Assembly (NCBI GenBank): GCA_024509875.1
Contig: JAMPIV010009902.1
Span: 124,001-188,000 of the forward strand
DNA length: 64,000 bases
Origin: Oreohelix idahoensis
Taxonomy: Eukaryota > Mollusca > Gastropoda > Stylommatophora > Oreohelicidae
Direction: 5' to 3'
Shown: in pieces, positions 47,701 through 54,666 of the stretch
Numbering within the stretch: position 1 is the stretch's first letter
Layout: every line of letters begins with the position of its first letter
Position numbers and translations under genes: made by a program
The notes under the pieces: model-generated
The model's input: only the letters and a program-made list of their open reading frames with translations
Databases searched by the model: none
What the model was told of the DNA's origin: nothing

Positions 47701-48692
47701 TTCTGGCAATAAGCAGTTGTCTCTTTGGAATGTCCTTCATCTTGGGTCTTTGATGAACAAGTAGCGTGATGTTGTGTTAGTAATTATAAAATAAATGTAT
47801 CAATAAAAGTGCAAAATAAGCCTTATTAGGAGACAGTCATCATCACCATAATTTTCCTTTGTACTCATTGAGCATGGAGCCCCACACCTTCAACTGGTCC
47901 CTGTCAGTAAGGCCTGGTTGAAGCATTCACATGCTGTTATAGCAGTAGTTTTTGTGCCAATTTTTTTTACATGATACGTAAAACAAATTATCCCATTTAC
48001 AGCCTCATATTAGCCTTTAAAATATTTATAAATAAGTATGGGAAACTAAGAGCTAGGGATCCAGGCCTCCAGGATGACCCAGAGTCCACTGGGAGGACAA
48101 CATTATACAATCTCTGAAGGACTGAGGACTAGATTGGAACCAGGCCAGGAGGAAGACAGCCGATAGGATAGTATGGTGCTCTCTCTTCCAAATCTCTACA
48201 CCTCACGGTAGATGAGGAACGACTAAGTAAGTAAGTAAGTATATATATGCTTATATGTATATTAACACACATATTTATACATATACATGCAAATATACAT
48301 ACTATGTTATGCAGGACAGATTTGTCTAACTTTTATTCAATTTCCAGGCCAGTGGTTTGAACAATGAACAGGATGATGCAACTCTAGAACTTCTTATCAA
48401 AGCTTCCAGCCAGTTTAACCTGTTCAATGAGGATGGTCAGCCCTTCTCAATCATTGCCAGAGACAACAGACTTAGTGAGATTATGCGGCCCTTATGCCAG
48501 AACTCTCGGCCACTGCTTGATTTATGTAGGAGGCAAATTAGAAAGTCTTTAGGTCCAAAGTTTTTACCAAATGTGATACCAACTCTTCCATTGCCCTCCA
48601 GACTTCAGGAATTTCTCTTGCTGAAGGATAACAAAGAGATTCTCTGCCGCCTTGATGACTACATGATCCGAGGTCAAGGCCACTGCTTGTGA
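23590..48692 (+). CDS. ASB8: Ankyrin repeat and SOCS box protein 8 (six coding exons)
   Basis: Join: 23590-23713, 39009-39112, 41839-41922, ~44341-44428, 46095-46195, 48348-48692; about 281 codons visible. The family supplies substrate-recognition subunits of Elongin BC-Cullin 5 ubiquitin ligases. Visible are an ASB8-specific N-terminus (MWFVMEQ, KYRLSDRLIRAI), ankyrin repeats (GTLLPLHCACMVGDSDILRL; ERTALHYAAERDETCVRILL; NNDTPISWAARKG), and a C-terminal SOCS box with BC box PLLDLCRRQI and Cul5-box LPLPSRLQEFLL. Splice phases agree at every junction except exon 3 to 4, where ~26 codons of ankyrin sequence are missing and a SINE head abuts the exon. About 20 residues extend past the usual end (LLLKD). 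The start is the first ATG matching the conserved N-terminus; 5' UTR and promoter are not identified. Intron 1 is 15.3 kb. Confidence 0.9.
23883..24400 (+). pseudogene. LINE family D 3' fragment in ASB8 intron 1
   Basis: Reads TSLLLYDSETWTTYGKQERML, RCLCHILGISWKDKVTD, then in shifted frames RLRWLGHVHCMEDGL and QLADGKRTARRPQLRFRDVCKRDM. Same region as the minus-strand fragment at 16560-16975. A 3' simple tail is not evident. Confidence 0.78.
24600..25012. repeat. 51-bp minisatellite, 8 units
   Basis: Unit gtcatttgttcttcacagac + ttttgttttccctctctcat + ggtcatgtaat, 51 bp = 17 codons. Both strands therefore stay open: minus gives (HERGKTKVCEEQMTLHD)n and plus gives (FSLSHGHVMSFVLHRLL)n. The open frames are a consequence of unit length, with no sign of a gene. 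Confidence 0.93.
25108..25400 (+). repeat. Dispersed repeat family X
   Basis: Shares gagcatggaaccactactgc, gctggtccccttgca, gatgaggttgccagcctc and ctgggaactac blocks with 28860-28980, 42400-42545, 44540-44790 and 47845-47960. Probably a SINE or MITE; ends not resolved. Confidence 0.55.
25615..26160 (+). pseudogene. LINE family E, 3' fragment
   Basis: One open frame (25630-26157) of 175 codons: ISFPVKIKLYKSLVLSILLY, GCEGWTLTADTERRIQAFEH, RKLAWFGHVTRHDSLSKTIL and GKRRRGRQRKSWADNI. This is the conserved C-terminal part of APE-type LINE ORF2. The tail is a GATGA-like run (gagatgagatgatgaa). Its uninterrupted frame implies a fairly recent copy of a family not otherwise seen in the window. Confidence 0.82.
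26276..27058 (-). mobile_element. pogo/Tigger-like transposon relic
   Basis: Imperfect inverted ends (right end CCGTATTTGCCGGCCTATAA read inward; left CCAAATTTGCAGGCTTATAG) with TA on both sides (26274-26275, 27059-27060). Minus strand reads LWDAVKPEIVV, FKKCGIGNILDGTE and the acidic tail DSDDSVSDTEDISRDG, ending at a stop near 26455. SFKKCGI followed by an acidic C-terminus is characteristic of pogo/Tigger/Jerky DDE transposases. The DDE core is deleted. Confidence 0.72.
27300..27940 (+). pseudogene. LINE family C 3' fragment split by SINE-H
   Basis: 27300-27410 (attgaaatgggttgacacga, agagatgagaagaa) and 27711-27940 (acacacattgagaaaacttg, gagtttgaagg) together align to the last ~350 bp of LINE C (31990-32331). 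A 300-bp SINE is inserted between them. Confidence 0.75.
27411..27710 (+). mobile_element. SINE family H, full copy with TSD
   Basis: 300 bp, same length and sequence class as 62864-63163. TSD acacac(g/a)ttg at 27401-27410 and 27711-27720. The head is not recognisably tRNA. Near the 3' end is a histone-like stem-loop (27679-27694, CGTCCT TTTC AGGATG, one mismatched pair), followed by an AGGAGAAGAAG tail. Confidence 0.82.
27951..28447 (+). mobile_element. Non-autonomous Helitron, copy 1
   Basis: Begins TCCTATATATAAAATC. It ends with hairpin CCCGTCTTATGACGGG, then CTTTTACACTAG, inserted between A and T (a|TC...CTAG|T). 5' TC, a 3' hairpin and CTRR with no TSD define Helitrons. No Rep/helicase coding. 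Its ends match 41963-42299. Confidence 0.82.
28600..28836 (+). mobile_element. LINE family B, 3' fragment with TSD
   Basis: Encodes GEDRLPRQAWETKSQGSRPP through TPHGRRGTTK, nearly the same as the C-terminus of LINE B. TAAG tail. TSD taagagaatg at 28590-28599 and 28837-28846. Confidence 0.9.
28860..28980 (+). repeat. Repeat family X, partial
   Basis: Contains gcagtggtggtttcatttgc and catgatgaggttgccagcctc, shared with 25108-25400 and 44540-44790. Confidence 0.5.
28990..29261 (+). other. Probable 5' UTR of LINE C
   Basis: Non-coding stretch leading into the LINE C ORF. Its end (ggggctggttaccccatcct + gtaaaaaaatt) resembles the end of the LINE A 5' UTR (gggctgacacccctgtctat + gttaaaaaaaa). No left TSD could be fixed. 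Confidence 0.45.
29262..32331 (+). pseudogene. LINE family C ORF2, nearly complete
   Basis: An N-terminal leader is followed by the APE endonuclease: FDTWNVRTLNEQGK, MCETKWKG, IQCYAPTND, LMGDMNAKIG, NQIDHICI, VASDHHLLIAK. A frameshift near 30235 leads to a charged linker, then RT: GKASGPDGIPAEA, stop TGA at 30986-30988 after EWKE, VKLPKKGN, YRGIMLLSVPGK, frameshift near 31165, FVDYEKAFD, GVRQGCLLSP, DFADDLALL (FADD at 31549-31560). The C-terminal part has TGA at 32086-32088 where the copy at 394-1582 has Arg, then RWIGHTLRKP and GKKGRGRPRS. Only two nonsense codons and two frameshifts in ~3 kb, so it is fairly young. It lies in ASB8 intron 1, same strand. Confidence 0.9.
32637..32772 (+). repeat. 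Dispersed repeat pair (with 56866-57000)
   Basis: gatgatcagatttcctcctg and ttgctctgtatagagtttcctatcat recur almost unchanged at 56945-56997, together with an upstream gtaaaggaga(t/g)(t/a)aagggg block. Confidence 0.6.
32885..35814 (+). mobile_element. LTR2: solo-LTR-like element
   Basis: Starts TGTCACGAAGTGGATTTAAG and ends CCTCACA. Flanks ggtgg (32880-32884) and ggtga (35815-35819) are a TSD with one change. 2.7 kb without the SINE-A insertion at 35161-35370. Same family as LTR1, LTR3 and LTR4. No retroviral-type coding frames. Confidence 0.75.
35161..35370 (-). mobile_element. SINE-A (LINE A-derived), inside LTR2
   Basis: 210 bp with the perfect 15-bp TSD ggtaaactaatacat (35146-35160 and 35371-35385). 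On the minus strand it starts aacgggctgatcacccg, contains the block attacggaaacaacagcaga, two related modules around gacgccaataggcgt and gacgccactaggcgt, and ends with ggccactgactgctttga and a GAAGAAG tail, the 3' end of LINE A. A second copy is at 50144-50352. Confidence 0.9.
35863..38791 (+). mobile_element. LTR3: solo-LTR-like element
   Basis: Starts TGTCACGAAG, ends GCATCACA, TSD aagag at 35858-35862 and 38792-38796. 2929 bp including a 247-bp SINE. It lies 48 bp after LTR2, but with its own TSD, so it is an independent insertion rather than the second LTR of one provirus. No internal coding region. A CT microsatellite sits at 36597-36624. Confidence 0.78.
38066..38312 (-). mobile_element. 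tRNA-derived SINE (family T2) inside LTR3
   Basis: Flanked by the perfect 13-bp TSD gatcccctctaaa (38053-38065 and 38313-38325). The minus-strand head, gcgtctgtggcctaatggat, then ccaggttcgaaacctg, has a tRNA-like A box (tggcctaatgg) and B box (ggttcgaaacc). The acceptor stem does not close well, so it is a SINE head rather than a working tRNA. Confidence 0.85.
39009..39112 (+). CDS. ASB8: ASB8 exon 2
   Basis: Acceptor acattcag, then GT GCA GAT completes the split Gly codon. Encodes ADVNRRHGTLLPLHCACMVG and SDILRLLLKKGAR (first ankyrin repeat). Ends in phase 0 at AGG with donor GTGAGT at 39113. The donor is copied twice more downstream by a 41-bp tandem repeat. Confidence 0.92.
39108..39232 (+). 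repeat. 41-bp tandem repeat containing the exon 2 splice donor
   Basis: Unit gtgagtccatctaatgattc + ttgtacaggtctgcatccagg, 3 copies, beginning inside the last bases of exon 2. ccagG|GTGAGT therefore occurs at 39113, 39154 and 39195. Each unit also has a possible acceptor (ttgtacag) 13 nt before the next donor. Confidence 0.9.
39245..39508. repeat. AT-rich MITE-like element
   Basis: Ends cttttatctgaa / ttcagataaaag are complementary. The interior (gacagctttgtttctgaaac + cagatttttt) matches 49140-49170. Probably the same small DNA transposon family, pogo-like by style. TSD not confirmed. Confidence 0.5.
39510..41270. other. ASB8 intron 2; nothing recognised
   Basis: No repeat boundary or coding frame supported. 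The 93-codon frame at 40452-40733 has no recognisable motif and no splice context. Confidence 0.4.
41275..41630. repeat. Tandem duplication with T tracts in intron 2
   Basis: aaaatgaggctaagctaaaa...cctt + gaagaagaccagcaaag...gttcataaccaggtaa is present at 41280-41465 and again at 41470-41625. The first unit holds an extra internal duplication of the ttttattaaaggttgttcat block. Confidence 0.85.
41839..41922 (+). CDS. ASB8: ASB8 exon 3
   Basis: Acceptor ttcttcag; phase 0 at both ends, 28 codons: VNEVDGYERTALHYAAERDE then TCVRILLQ (second ankyrin repeat). Donor GTCAGT at 41923. The next residues expected from the family are YGAxPNAxDG, which are not found. Confidence 0.92.
41963..42299 (-). mobile_element. 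Non-autonomous Helitron, copy 2 (intron 3)
   Basis: Minus strand begins TCCTATATATAAAAGC and ends with the CCCGTC...GACGGG-type hairpin (one mismatch, gtcataagac) and CTTTTACACTAG. Same ends as 27951-28447, with a shorter interior. Confidence 0.75.
42400..42545 (+). repeat. Repeat family X, partial
   Basis: Includes gaggttggcaacctcttcatg and gaaaccactactgcaagagc, related to 25108-25400. The gaggttggcaacctc element is a short inverted repeat. Confidence 0.45.
42745..43062. repeat. ~83-bp tandem repeat, 3-4 units
   Basis: Each unit holds ttaaacagtttaccaacccc, aactccgaattttgtgccat, atgactagtaaaaaactg and tgagttggagt. The motif ggagtcg/gactcc recurs in both orientations. Confidence 0.85.
43130..43520 (+). 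pseudogene. RNase H-type LINE, 3' tail fragment
   Basis: Reads CNHGTDKMTSDDMLQKCPTY then EEHRKSTYG: the CxxGT...H/D...CP tail of RNase H-type LINEs. It ends near a GAAGAAG run at 43514. A related tail is at 54870-55035. Confidence 0.62.
44030..44270 (-). repeat. SINE family C copy in intron 3
   Basis: Shares gggaagtgcattgttggaga, ttgccttcccaaactcaaaa, tttacagctcggtagactgg and ggaacctggtaac with the other C copies (minus orientation). Ends about 10 bp before the truncated SINE T1 head at 44284. Confidence 0.65.
44284..44338 (+). mobile_element. SINE T1 head abutting ASB8 exon 4
   Basis: ggagctgcagtagcatggtg + gttagtgcacttgcttccca + gctcggtggtccaagg matches the first ~55 bp of the SINE at 18893 (A-box region). 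It stops where the B box ggttcgatccc should begin and passes straight into ankyrin codons. No TSD, no tail. Confidence 0.8.
44341..44428 (+). CDS. ASB8: ASB8 exon 4, 5' part missing
   Basis: Encodes CVELLLQKGANVNAVDYNND then TPISWAARKG and ends in phase 1 with donor GTATTA at 44429, which joins exon 5 correctly. The upstream portion of the repeat (about 26 residues, family pattern YGAxPNAxDGNxDTPLHWAAxKNN) is absent. In-frame sequence continues back to 44281 (TAT GGA GCT) through the SINE head, but every AG between 44278 and 44338 gives the wrong phase relative to exon 3. Confidence 0.8.
44540..44790 (+). repeat. Repeat family X copy
   Basis: gtggagcatggagccatgac, agctggtcccccttgcatga, gaggttgccagccccgtgca, tgttagttgctctgtacaac and ctcgggaactactcgg: the fullest copy of the family. 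Confidence 0.6.
44855..45541 (+). mobile_element. piggyBac-like non-autonomous element, copy 2
   Basis: Flanked by intact TTAA on both sides (44851-44854, 45542-45545). Ends CACATTAACTACCG / complement. 687 bp, aligned throughout with 19558-20239. The plus strand again shows a decayed acidic transposase N-terminus (LTDRSSDEDKSENGVHID). Confidence 0.88.
45661..45872. mobile_element. hAT MITE
   Basis: 212 bp, TIR CAGGGGTCGGGAACC at both ends, 8-bp TSD ggttaagg (45653-45660 and 45873-45880). Internal palindrome gagccgcatgcggctc. TIR style and 8-bp TSD define a hAT-type element; no coding capacity. Confidence 0.93.
46095..46195 (+). CDS. ASB8: ASB8 exon 5
   Basis: Acceptor tgatgcag, phase 1 to 0. 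Encodes (G)NLDVIVVLLDYNADIDVRN then RRGHTALQRSAAIQ (last ankyrin repeat). Donor GTACAT at 46196. Confidence 0.92.
46317..46545 (+). repeat. SINE family C copy
   Basis: Head gttgacagagtggctagagt then gcttgcctc; body cagttgtaaatgggtacctg, gacaaaggcagtgaggaagg and gaaatctttaacacttcact. The B box is damaged. Confidence 0.68.
46546..47197. other. ASB8 intron 5; nothing recognised
   Basis: AT-rich sequence without a supported ORF or repeat boundary. Confidence 0.35.
47198..47668 (+). mobile_element. Repeat family M, long copy with tRNA-like head
   Basis: Head ggtcggagtggctgagaggt then atggtgtccgcctc resembles a tRNA 5' half. The body matches 1740-1985 and the 3' module matches 14557-14735. Possible TSD gtattc(c/t) at 47186 and 47669. 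Suggests a composite SINE of about 470 bp. Confidence 0.6.
47845..47960 (+). repeat. Repeat family X, partial
   Basis: ttttcctttgtactcattga + gcatggagccccac and caactggtccctgtca match the start of family X. Confidence 0.5.
48036..48240 (+). mobile_element. LINE family B, 3' fragment
   Basis: Matches the last ~200 bp of LINE B (gggaaactaagagctaggga, ctctacacctcacggtagat) with tail TAAGTAAGTAAG. Several stops. Confidence 0.85.
48348..48692 (+). CDS. ASB8: ASB8 exon 6 (terminal exon with SOCS box)
   Basis: Acceptor aatttccag, phase 0. 114 codons from ASGLNNEQDDATLELLIKAS to stop TGA 48690-48692. Contains the pre-SOCS region (FNLFNEDGQPFSIIARDNRL), BC box PLLDLCRRQIRKSLG and Cul5 box PTLPLPSRLQEFLLLKD. 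The extra tail NKEILCRLDDYMIRGQGHCL is not expected from vertebrate ASB8. Confidence 0.93.
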   Translation, partial: ASGLNNEQDDATLELLIKASSQFNLFNEDGQPFSIIARDNRLSEIMRPLCQNSRPLLDLCRRQIRKSLGPKFLPNVIPTLPLPSRLQEFLLLKDNKEILCRLDDYMIRGQGHCL

Positions 48693-48829
48693 CTAGCTAA
48701 ACTTTATAGCTAGATCTATTTTTAATTGTAGAAAGCACAGACGGACACTCAGTTATTTCACTTCTTACTGGCTATAGCTTGGATTATAAAAGGAACAACA
48801 TTGACCAACAGAAATTGAATTCAGTGGAC

Positions 48830-49935
48830 TAACAAAAAAGTTTAGTGATCAGAATTTCTCAGTGATGTGATGCTTCTGTTTTATAACTGTATCCAGATTC
48901 CGGTGTAAGACGAAATGAGAAGACTTGATGAGAGGTTGCAGCAAGTGGAACCTCAAAATACACAAAGAAAGGGGCTAAGATTGTGAGAATAAATGTGGCA
49001 CATGATGGCCATATTGCACTTGAAGAAACACCCTAGCAAGATGTGGATTCAGTCATATATTTCGGCAGCGACGTAGATACAGTTTAGAAGAGTGGACAGT
49101 AATATCCAGACAAGGGTGTGTAACTCTTTATCCAAAATCCTCGGGGACAGCTTTGTTTCAGAAACCAGATTTTTTTCGCTTTTCAAATGTCGTCCAAATC
49201 ATTTGAAAAGTAGCCCCATTTTGCCCAAAATACCCCAAGTGCCCAATCTGCATAAAAAATATCACAAAGTCTCCCAAAGTAGCCAAAAATCGCCCAAACT
49301 GTGATTGAAAAGTAGCCCAAAGGAACTTTTGATTTTTATATTTATTTCAGTTTTTGGGTGTTTGGATAGGAAAAGTAAAAATTATGTCTCAAGGTTATAG
49401 ATCTGTACTAATATGAAAGATAAGAGCAACTTTTGTTGTATTAGGAAATGTATAGAAATCAAAAGAACTTTAAGTTCAGTTTAAAAATAAGAATTTTCAG
49501 CTGAAATGTCAAGTCAGTCCTATTGTATAGCTCTGAAACATGGAGAACAACAAAAACAACAACCAAGAAGTTACAGACTTTTATAAACGGGTGCTTGTGT
49601 AGAATAGAAGGAATAAAACGTTACGACAAGATCACCAATATGGAACTGAAACCACACAAATACCAGTGGAACAAGAGATGTGCAAAAGACACTGGCATTG
49701 AGTAGGACACACATTCAGGAAACCAGCATATAGCATTAAAAGGTAGGCCTTGTTTTAGAATCCACAGGGTAAAAGAGAGCTAAAAACACATGGAGAAGAA
49801 AACTGGAGACAAGAAGGTTAAGGAAGACAGGGAAAGACCTTGATCGAATGGTACAGGACAGTACAGGACAGGAAGGCTTGGTGTGAGTTTGTTGAAAACC
49901 TGGGATCCACAGGGAGCTCAAGGAAATGATGATGG
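48830..49935 (+). pseudogene. LINE family C, decayed 3' half
   Basis: Blocks gagaagacttgatgagaggt, gtcaagtcagtcctattgta, acaacaaccaagaagttaca and acacatggagaagaaaactg align to 31500-32331. Numerous stops. An AT-rich MITE-like segment (about 49125-49370, sharing gacagctttgtttcagaaac with 39245-39508) interrupts it. Confidence 0.75.
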
Positions 49936-49964
49936 ACAGGTAAATAAAAAATGTTCTACTAAGT

Positions 49965-50093
49965 AGTTCTACAGAGGTTTCATAGATTCATGCAGCTGTC
50001 TACAGAGGTTTCATAGATTCATGCAGCTATCTACAGAGGTTTCATAGATTCATGCAGTTATCTACAGAGGTTTCATAGATTCATGCAGTTATC
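49965..50093 (+). repeat. 31-bp minisatellite, left part
   Basis: Four units of tctacagaggtttcatagat + tcatgcagtta, interrupted at 50094 by the LTR-like element and resuming at 54667. Confidence 0.93.
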
Positions 50094-50143
50094 TGTCATA
50101 CAGATAGGTCGTGAGTTATTTTGGCCCGTCTGAGTAGAGTGGA

Positions 50144-50352
50144 CCAACGGGCTGATCACCCGTTTGCCAGTCACTTCGATTACGGAAACAACAGCAAATG
50201 GATTGATTTGCCATTGCCCTAAAGACGCCAATAGGCGTGATGGGAAACAATGGCGAAGAAAACCTATCTGCTGTTGCCCTAAGACGCCACTAGGCGTAAT
50301 GGCCACTGACTGCTTTGACGGTCGGTGGCTAAGGACGGAAGAAGAAGAAGAA
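50144..50352 (+). mobile_element. SINE-A (LINE A-derived), inside LTR-B
   Basis: 209 bp, TSD gagtagagtgga (50132-50143 and 50353-50364). Head aacgggctgatcacccg; tail ggccactgactgctttgacg then GAAGAAGAAG. Nearly identical to the copy in LTR2. Confidence 0.92.
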
Positions 50353-51459
50353 GAGTAGAGTGGATGGTGATAGGTACGTGAGAAAGGTATGAGAAATAGA
50401 TTTCACGGGGGGTAGCTTAAGGAAAAAGATATGTCTCTGGAATGAGTAAGTTTCTCTATTCCAGCCTATCTATACGGCTATAATTTATTACAAGACAACC
50501 TTGCCCTCCTCATACATATAAATATAAGTTTAACTACACACACACACAGATATGTGACAACAAGACACACATACGTGAAAAAACTACGGTTAATTGGGTA
50601 TGGGTCTGACCAACACGCAAAGTTAAGTTTCTTTGTTGTTTATTATCATTAAACTTGACAACACCAATTATCTAAAGAAAGATCAAACAAATCGATTTAC
50701 ATACATATGAAATAACAAAAAATAGATGCGCCCTCCCCCTATGGAGAAAAGAACCCAAAGTTAGTAACCCAAAGGTCGAAGGTTAGCACTATGATACTGA
50801 GTAGACAGTAAAGTAAACAAAGTCTGACTCTATAAGTACACTAAAGTAAACAAATTAGGCAAATCCAGAGTTGGTAAAATCTCTGTAACAAAGAAAAATA
50901 TTCACTCTCTCTTGCAAACAATGGCCACTCTCTCACTCTTACCTCCTAGGAGATATTCCTCGGCGTACAACTATCCAGTTCACTTCCCACATTGGCCCCA
51001 GTTCATCCTCTAATAACAACTTTTGAGGGGAACGCCGAATCTGGTAGTTTTTTTCTAGCTAACAAATGTTACTGTGAATAGTCGATGTAGGAACGTGCTC
51101 TAGTGGTTCACAATTTAAAGAGGAAAATAATTCCAGTATTGGAATACGTCTGGTTGCCAAAATGTTACAATGATAAATGATGATAATTCTATTGGCTGAC
51201 TCTATGTTAGAGCGCCGATTCTGAACAGCGAAAATTTCTGGAATCTTCGCTTGAATACGACTGTCAGAAGTCGGGAATAAATGTTATTTTTGCACACCCC
51301 AGTGGGCTGATAAAATTGAAAAATATTACTAGGTTTGGTAAGTCCATTTAAATTACTTTTAGTGTCAGAACTGTTCTCATGTATCTTTAACGAGTACACG
51401 CTTATAATGAAGATCGGTACCACTCAAACCAATTTGAGGCACAAGTAACTAACAAAGTA

Positions 51460-51812
51460 GGGAGCCGCGCTAGCGTAGTGGTTACAACACCGCTCTGGCG
51501 ACCAGGTGATTCAGGATCAAACCCGGGCGACGGCATTTGAGGATTTTTCGTCGACCGGGATTTTGACTGGATTAACTCGAGACCTGGCGAGAACATTTGA
51601 AGGAGTGTCATCGACCAGGGACTGGCGGCTCCTGAGCCGACCCAGCTCTAATGGGTACCTCCGAAAATGGCGAGTATCTGCCTGAATGGCGAGGGACACT
51701 TGTCTCTGTAAAGAAAATAGGATACTCACGTAAAAATCAATGTCAGGTTAGACATTAAAAATAACCTGAGATTTCGCCTCGAGTATTAGCGGGCGTACGA
51801 AAAGAAAAAAAA
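51460..51812 (+). mobile_element. tRNA-derived SINE (T1-related) with TSD
   Basis: Head gggagccgcgctagcgtagt then ggttacaacac (A-box region), B-box-like ggatcaaacccggg, body gacccagctctaatgggtac, A-rich tail. TSD aactaacaaagta at 51447-51459 and 51813-51825. Confidence 0.88.
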
Positions 51813-53929
51813 AACTAACAAAGTAAAATTTTACAGACCAAAAAACAAGCAAAAGAAAAGACCGCTGGACGCTCTTGATCAGGTCTGCTTGGAATATAAG
51901 AAAAACATTTATGGAAAAATGCTACTATTCTATATAGCTATATATATGCACACAGACGGGGACAAGATGATCTCTTATCCACTCCGTCAGTCCCGATTAA
52001 AGTTAAACAGCACATGTGTTTTCTTTAGTCTACCCTATCGCGCGTCGCTTAGCGAGTGTAGGTTGGATTGAGTTATGCGACACTCCCCCCTGCTCGCGGT
52101 TAACGATCAGCGTACAATGTCAATTATCACAAACTACCGCCGATCGTTAAGTAGCTATTAATTTGGTTGGCGTCTGATAGTTTAGTCATATGATATTAAA
52201 TAATAGGCACTTATAATAAATACTCACAATGAAATAAAGCGTGAATTCTTTTCTGTCACTATCAGTCGTGCCTAGCATTTAAACCAGTCAGCTAAACTGT
52301 CTCTTCTTGTATGAGAAAGCGTGTGGTGAAAATTAACATTATAACTGAACATCTGGTATGATATAGCTACGCTTTTTTTTATTTCACTAGTTTTAACAGC
52401 TAGAAAATCTAAGTGAATTATAATGGTAAAAGCTAACACTTTTAATTGGTAAAAGCTAACACTTTTAAACAAGTAAACACTAATTTCTATTACCAGAAAT
52501 CAGAATGAAAAATCCCCACGAATTGCTAATAACACATTTAGCAAAATGGTTCTAGAACTGCGTGCTTAGACTATCCAAAAATCTGAGTTTTTAAGAAAAC
52601 ACAGCTTATATATGCTTAAATTTCTCTAATCTATCGATGATGTTACTTTTCGCGTTACTATGTGTTTCCCAAATGAAAGGCTTACAGGTCGGTCTTCCGT
52701 CGGGCGTTTTCGACCGGCATCAAAAGACTTATTACGTGTAATGGTTACTCGAAGGTTTTGCCCGCGACTCGACATCAAAGCGTACTAGGAGAATTTTGGA
52801 TTTCCCTTCGTAGACTTTAAAAAGATTCTGTGTTTTTCACATGCGGTCTGTCAGGTATCGTATGATTGACAGATAAGCTCGCGTGAGAAGACGAGGTAAA
52901 CAAACCTGATTCGCTACCTGTTATGACGGGCAGGTCATGAAAGTTTGTAAACACTTCGTTTGCTTGTGTTCAAAGAAAAGAGGCGGGGACGAAAAAATAA
53001 GCTTGTGTGAGTAAAGACAGGCAGTAAATGCATGGTTTTAGCTAGCAAATCTTAGAGCGCTACTGATAAAGTCTCTTTTTGGAAGACAGACGTCATCATC
53101 ATCAGTTGATAAACTCTTAATACAAGACCCTTGCCCTGAGCAAGAGACATGCTGAAAAATCTGAAGCTCACTCGAACATCACCAGAGTTAAATCCTGTGT
53201 TGTTGTGTTGCTCGTGGTTTGAGTATGGAATGTCAACTTGACCTACGCAGTGGTGTGTAGACATAGATTGAGTGTATAATATGCGAATGATAAGAAGAGT
53301 TCGTGGTGTTGACAAATGTTCTTTTCTCACACTCATGTATGGCTGGAAGTCATCGACACCAACGACTGTGTACCTTTACTACAGTTTAATTGGACGTACA
53401 CACTCGACAGCACAGATAGTGACAAATCACAGGTTGGCATAATACATCATGGTACAGTGGATAAATGGTCTTGCAATGTTACATGGGCACTCATGTAGAA
53501 TAATAGTATACTGGACTGTCAGTAGCTAAGCACTCAGTATTGCCCATATATATATATATCATCTGAGTTTACTGACAAAGCACGTCAGATTATAAACAAT
53601 ATCCAAGATGGCTTCTAGACCTAACCTCGTCTAGCGAAGATTCCTTAACATAATGTCCAGCACAGATTTTTCCATATAATTATATTGAACCGCTAGCAAT
53701 GGGTTCTCATGTGTAGCAGTGATCTCTGGACTAATCAAGCGATAATACGGGCATCCCTTTTCTCTTCTTGAAAGTCACTAAATGTTTGGTTACAAGATGG
53801 CTTCTCTCGTGAGCTGTCACTCACGTTTGGATACAGATAATGAATCTGTCTTAAAGTTAGTCATTCATTAAACATTTCATTGCTCTGTAGATTTTATCAT
53901 GAACAATTGACTGCATTCTACAGGATATA

Positions 53930-54361
53930 GTGCTGCTAGGAATCAGAGTCGTTTTTCATCTAGTTAAATGTATCCTCTCAGACGTACGAATCGTACCTAT
54001 CGAAAAACGGTGGCTTCGTACGAGAGTTCAAAAGAGTGTCTTTTATTACCTTGGTATCAGAAATATGATTCCGCCATTCCTTGGCAATAAGAATAAACAC
54101 TGGGGTAAAGCATACACGATAGGTCTAGACGACTATCACTTTCCCCATAAATATAGAGATCACTTTTTCCGGCGACAAGCCGACATAGAAAAACACAGCC
54201 CCCATCATCAGGGCGAAGCCAAAATACACCTCTCTAGCGACACATCCGCCGAACAGCCTTTGACCTCTCTAGAGACAAAAGAACATATAGTTCGACTTAG
54301 ATATGTAAAGATATACAGATATAAGACAGACTCGTCCTACACAGACAAACAATACACATAA
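53930..54361 (+). CDS. Unrecognised 143-codon ORF inside LTR-B
   Basis: Not recognised. It opens MLLGIRVVFHLVKCILSDVR, then a basic segment (EKRWLRTRVQK) and a His-rich hydrophilic part (DYHFPHKYRDHFFRRQADIE). No known domain, no signal peptide and no coding context. It is the longest ORF not tied to a LINE, transposase or ASB8, yet could be chance in 4 kb of non-coding LTR. Confidence 0.2.
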   Translation: MLLGIRVVFHLVKCILSDVRIVPIEKRWLRTRVQKSVFYYLGIRNMIPPFLGNKNKHWGKAYTIGLDDYHFPHKYRDHFFRRQADIEKHSPHHQGEAKIHLSSDTSAEQPLTSLETKEHIVRLRYVKIYRYKTDSSYTDKQYT

Positions 54362-54666
54362 ATTCAGGCCATAGATATTCTGAAGCAAGAACAATCTATT
54401 ACTACCCAAACAAAGAATAAATCGCAGTAAAACTGGATTCATCCGCGGAGTTCGATCGAAAGAGACGACACAACTTTCAAGGGAAGTAACTCAATAATGA
54501 CTTTTCCTTAAGCACTAAAAAGTATCTATTTTGTTTACAAAATATTTGCGAACATAACAAGTATACCAATGTATAATATTGTAAGATATCAAAGACTGCA
54601 CGTAACAGCTACGAGGTTACAAAGACTGTCAGATTACTGTAAGCTCTTTTTCCATTATACGTCACA

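Larger units (their letters stand above)
50094..54666 (+). mobile_element. LTR-like element, second family (LTR-B)
   Basis: TGTCATACAG...TACGTCACA, flanked by 5-bp TSD ttatc (50089-50093, 54667-54671), which is itself part of the minisatellite unit it split. 4573 bp including two SINEs, about 4.0 kb without them. No RT, integrase or gag motif and no terminal direct repeat inside. Same style as LTR1-4 but I see no overall alignment. Confidence 0.7.

Noticed and set aside
53930..54361. 143-codon ORF as a novel host gene
   Set aside because: It lies wholly inside an LTR-like element with no homology, splice or promoter evidence; listed only as a low-confidence ORF.
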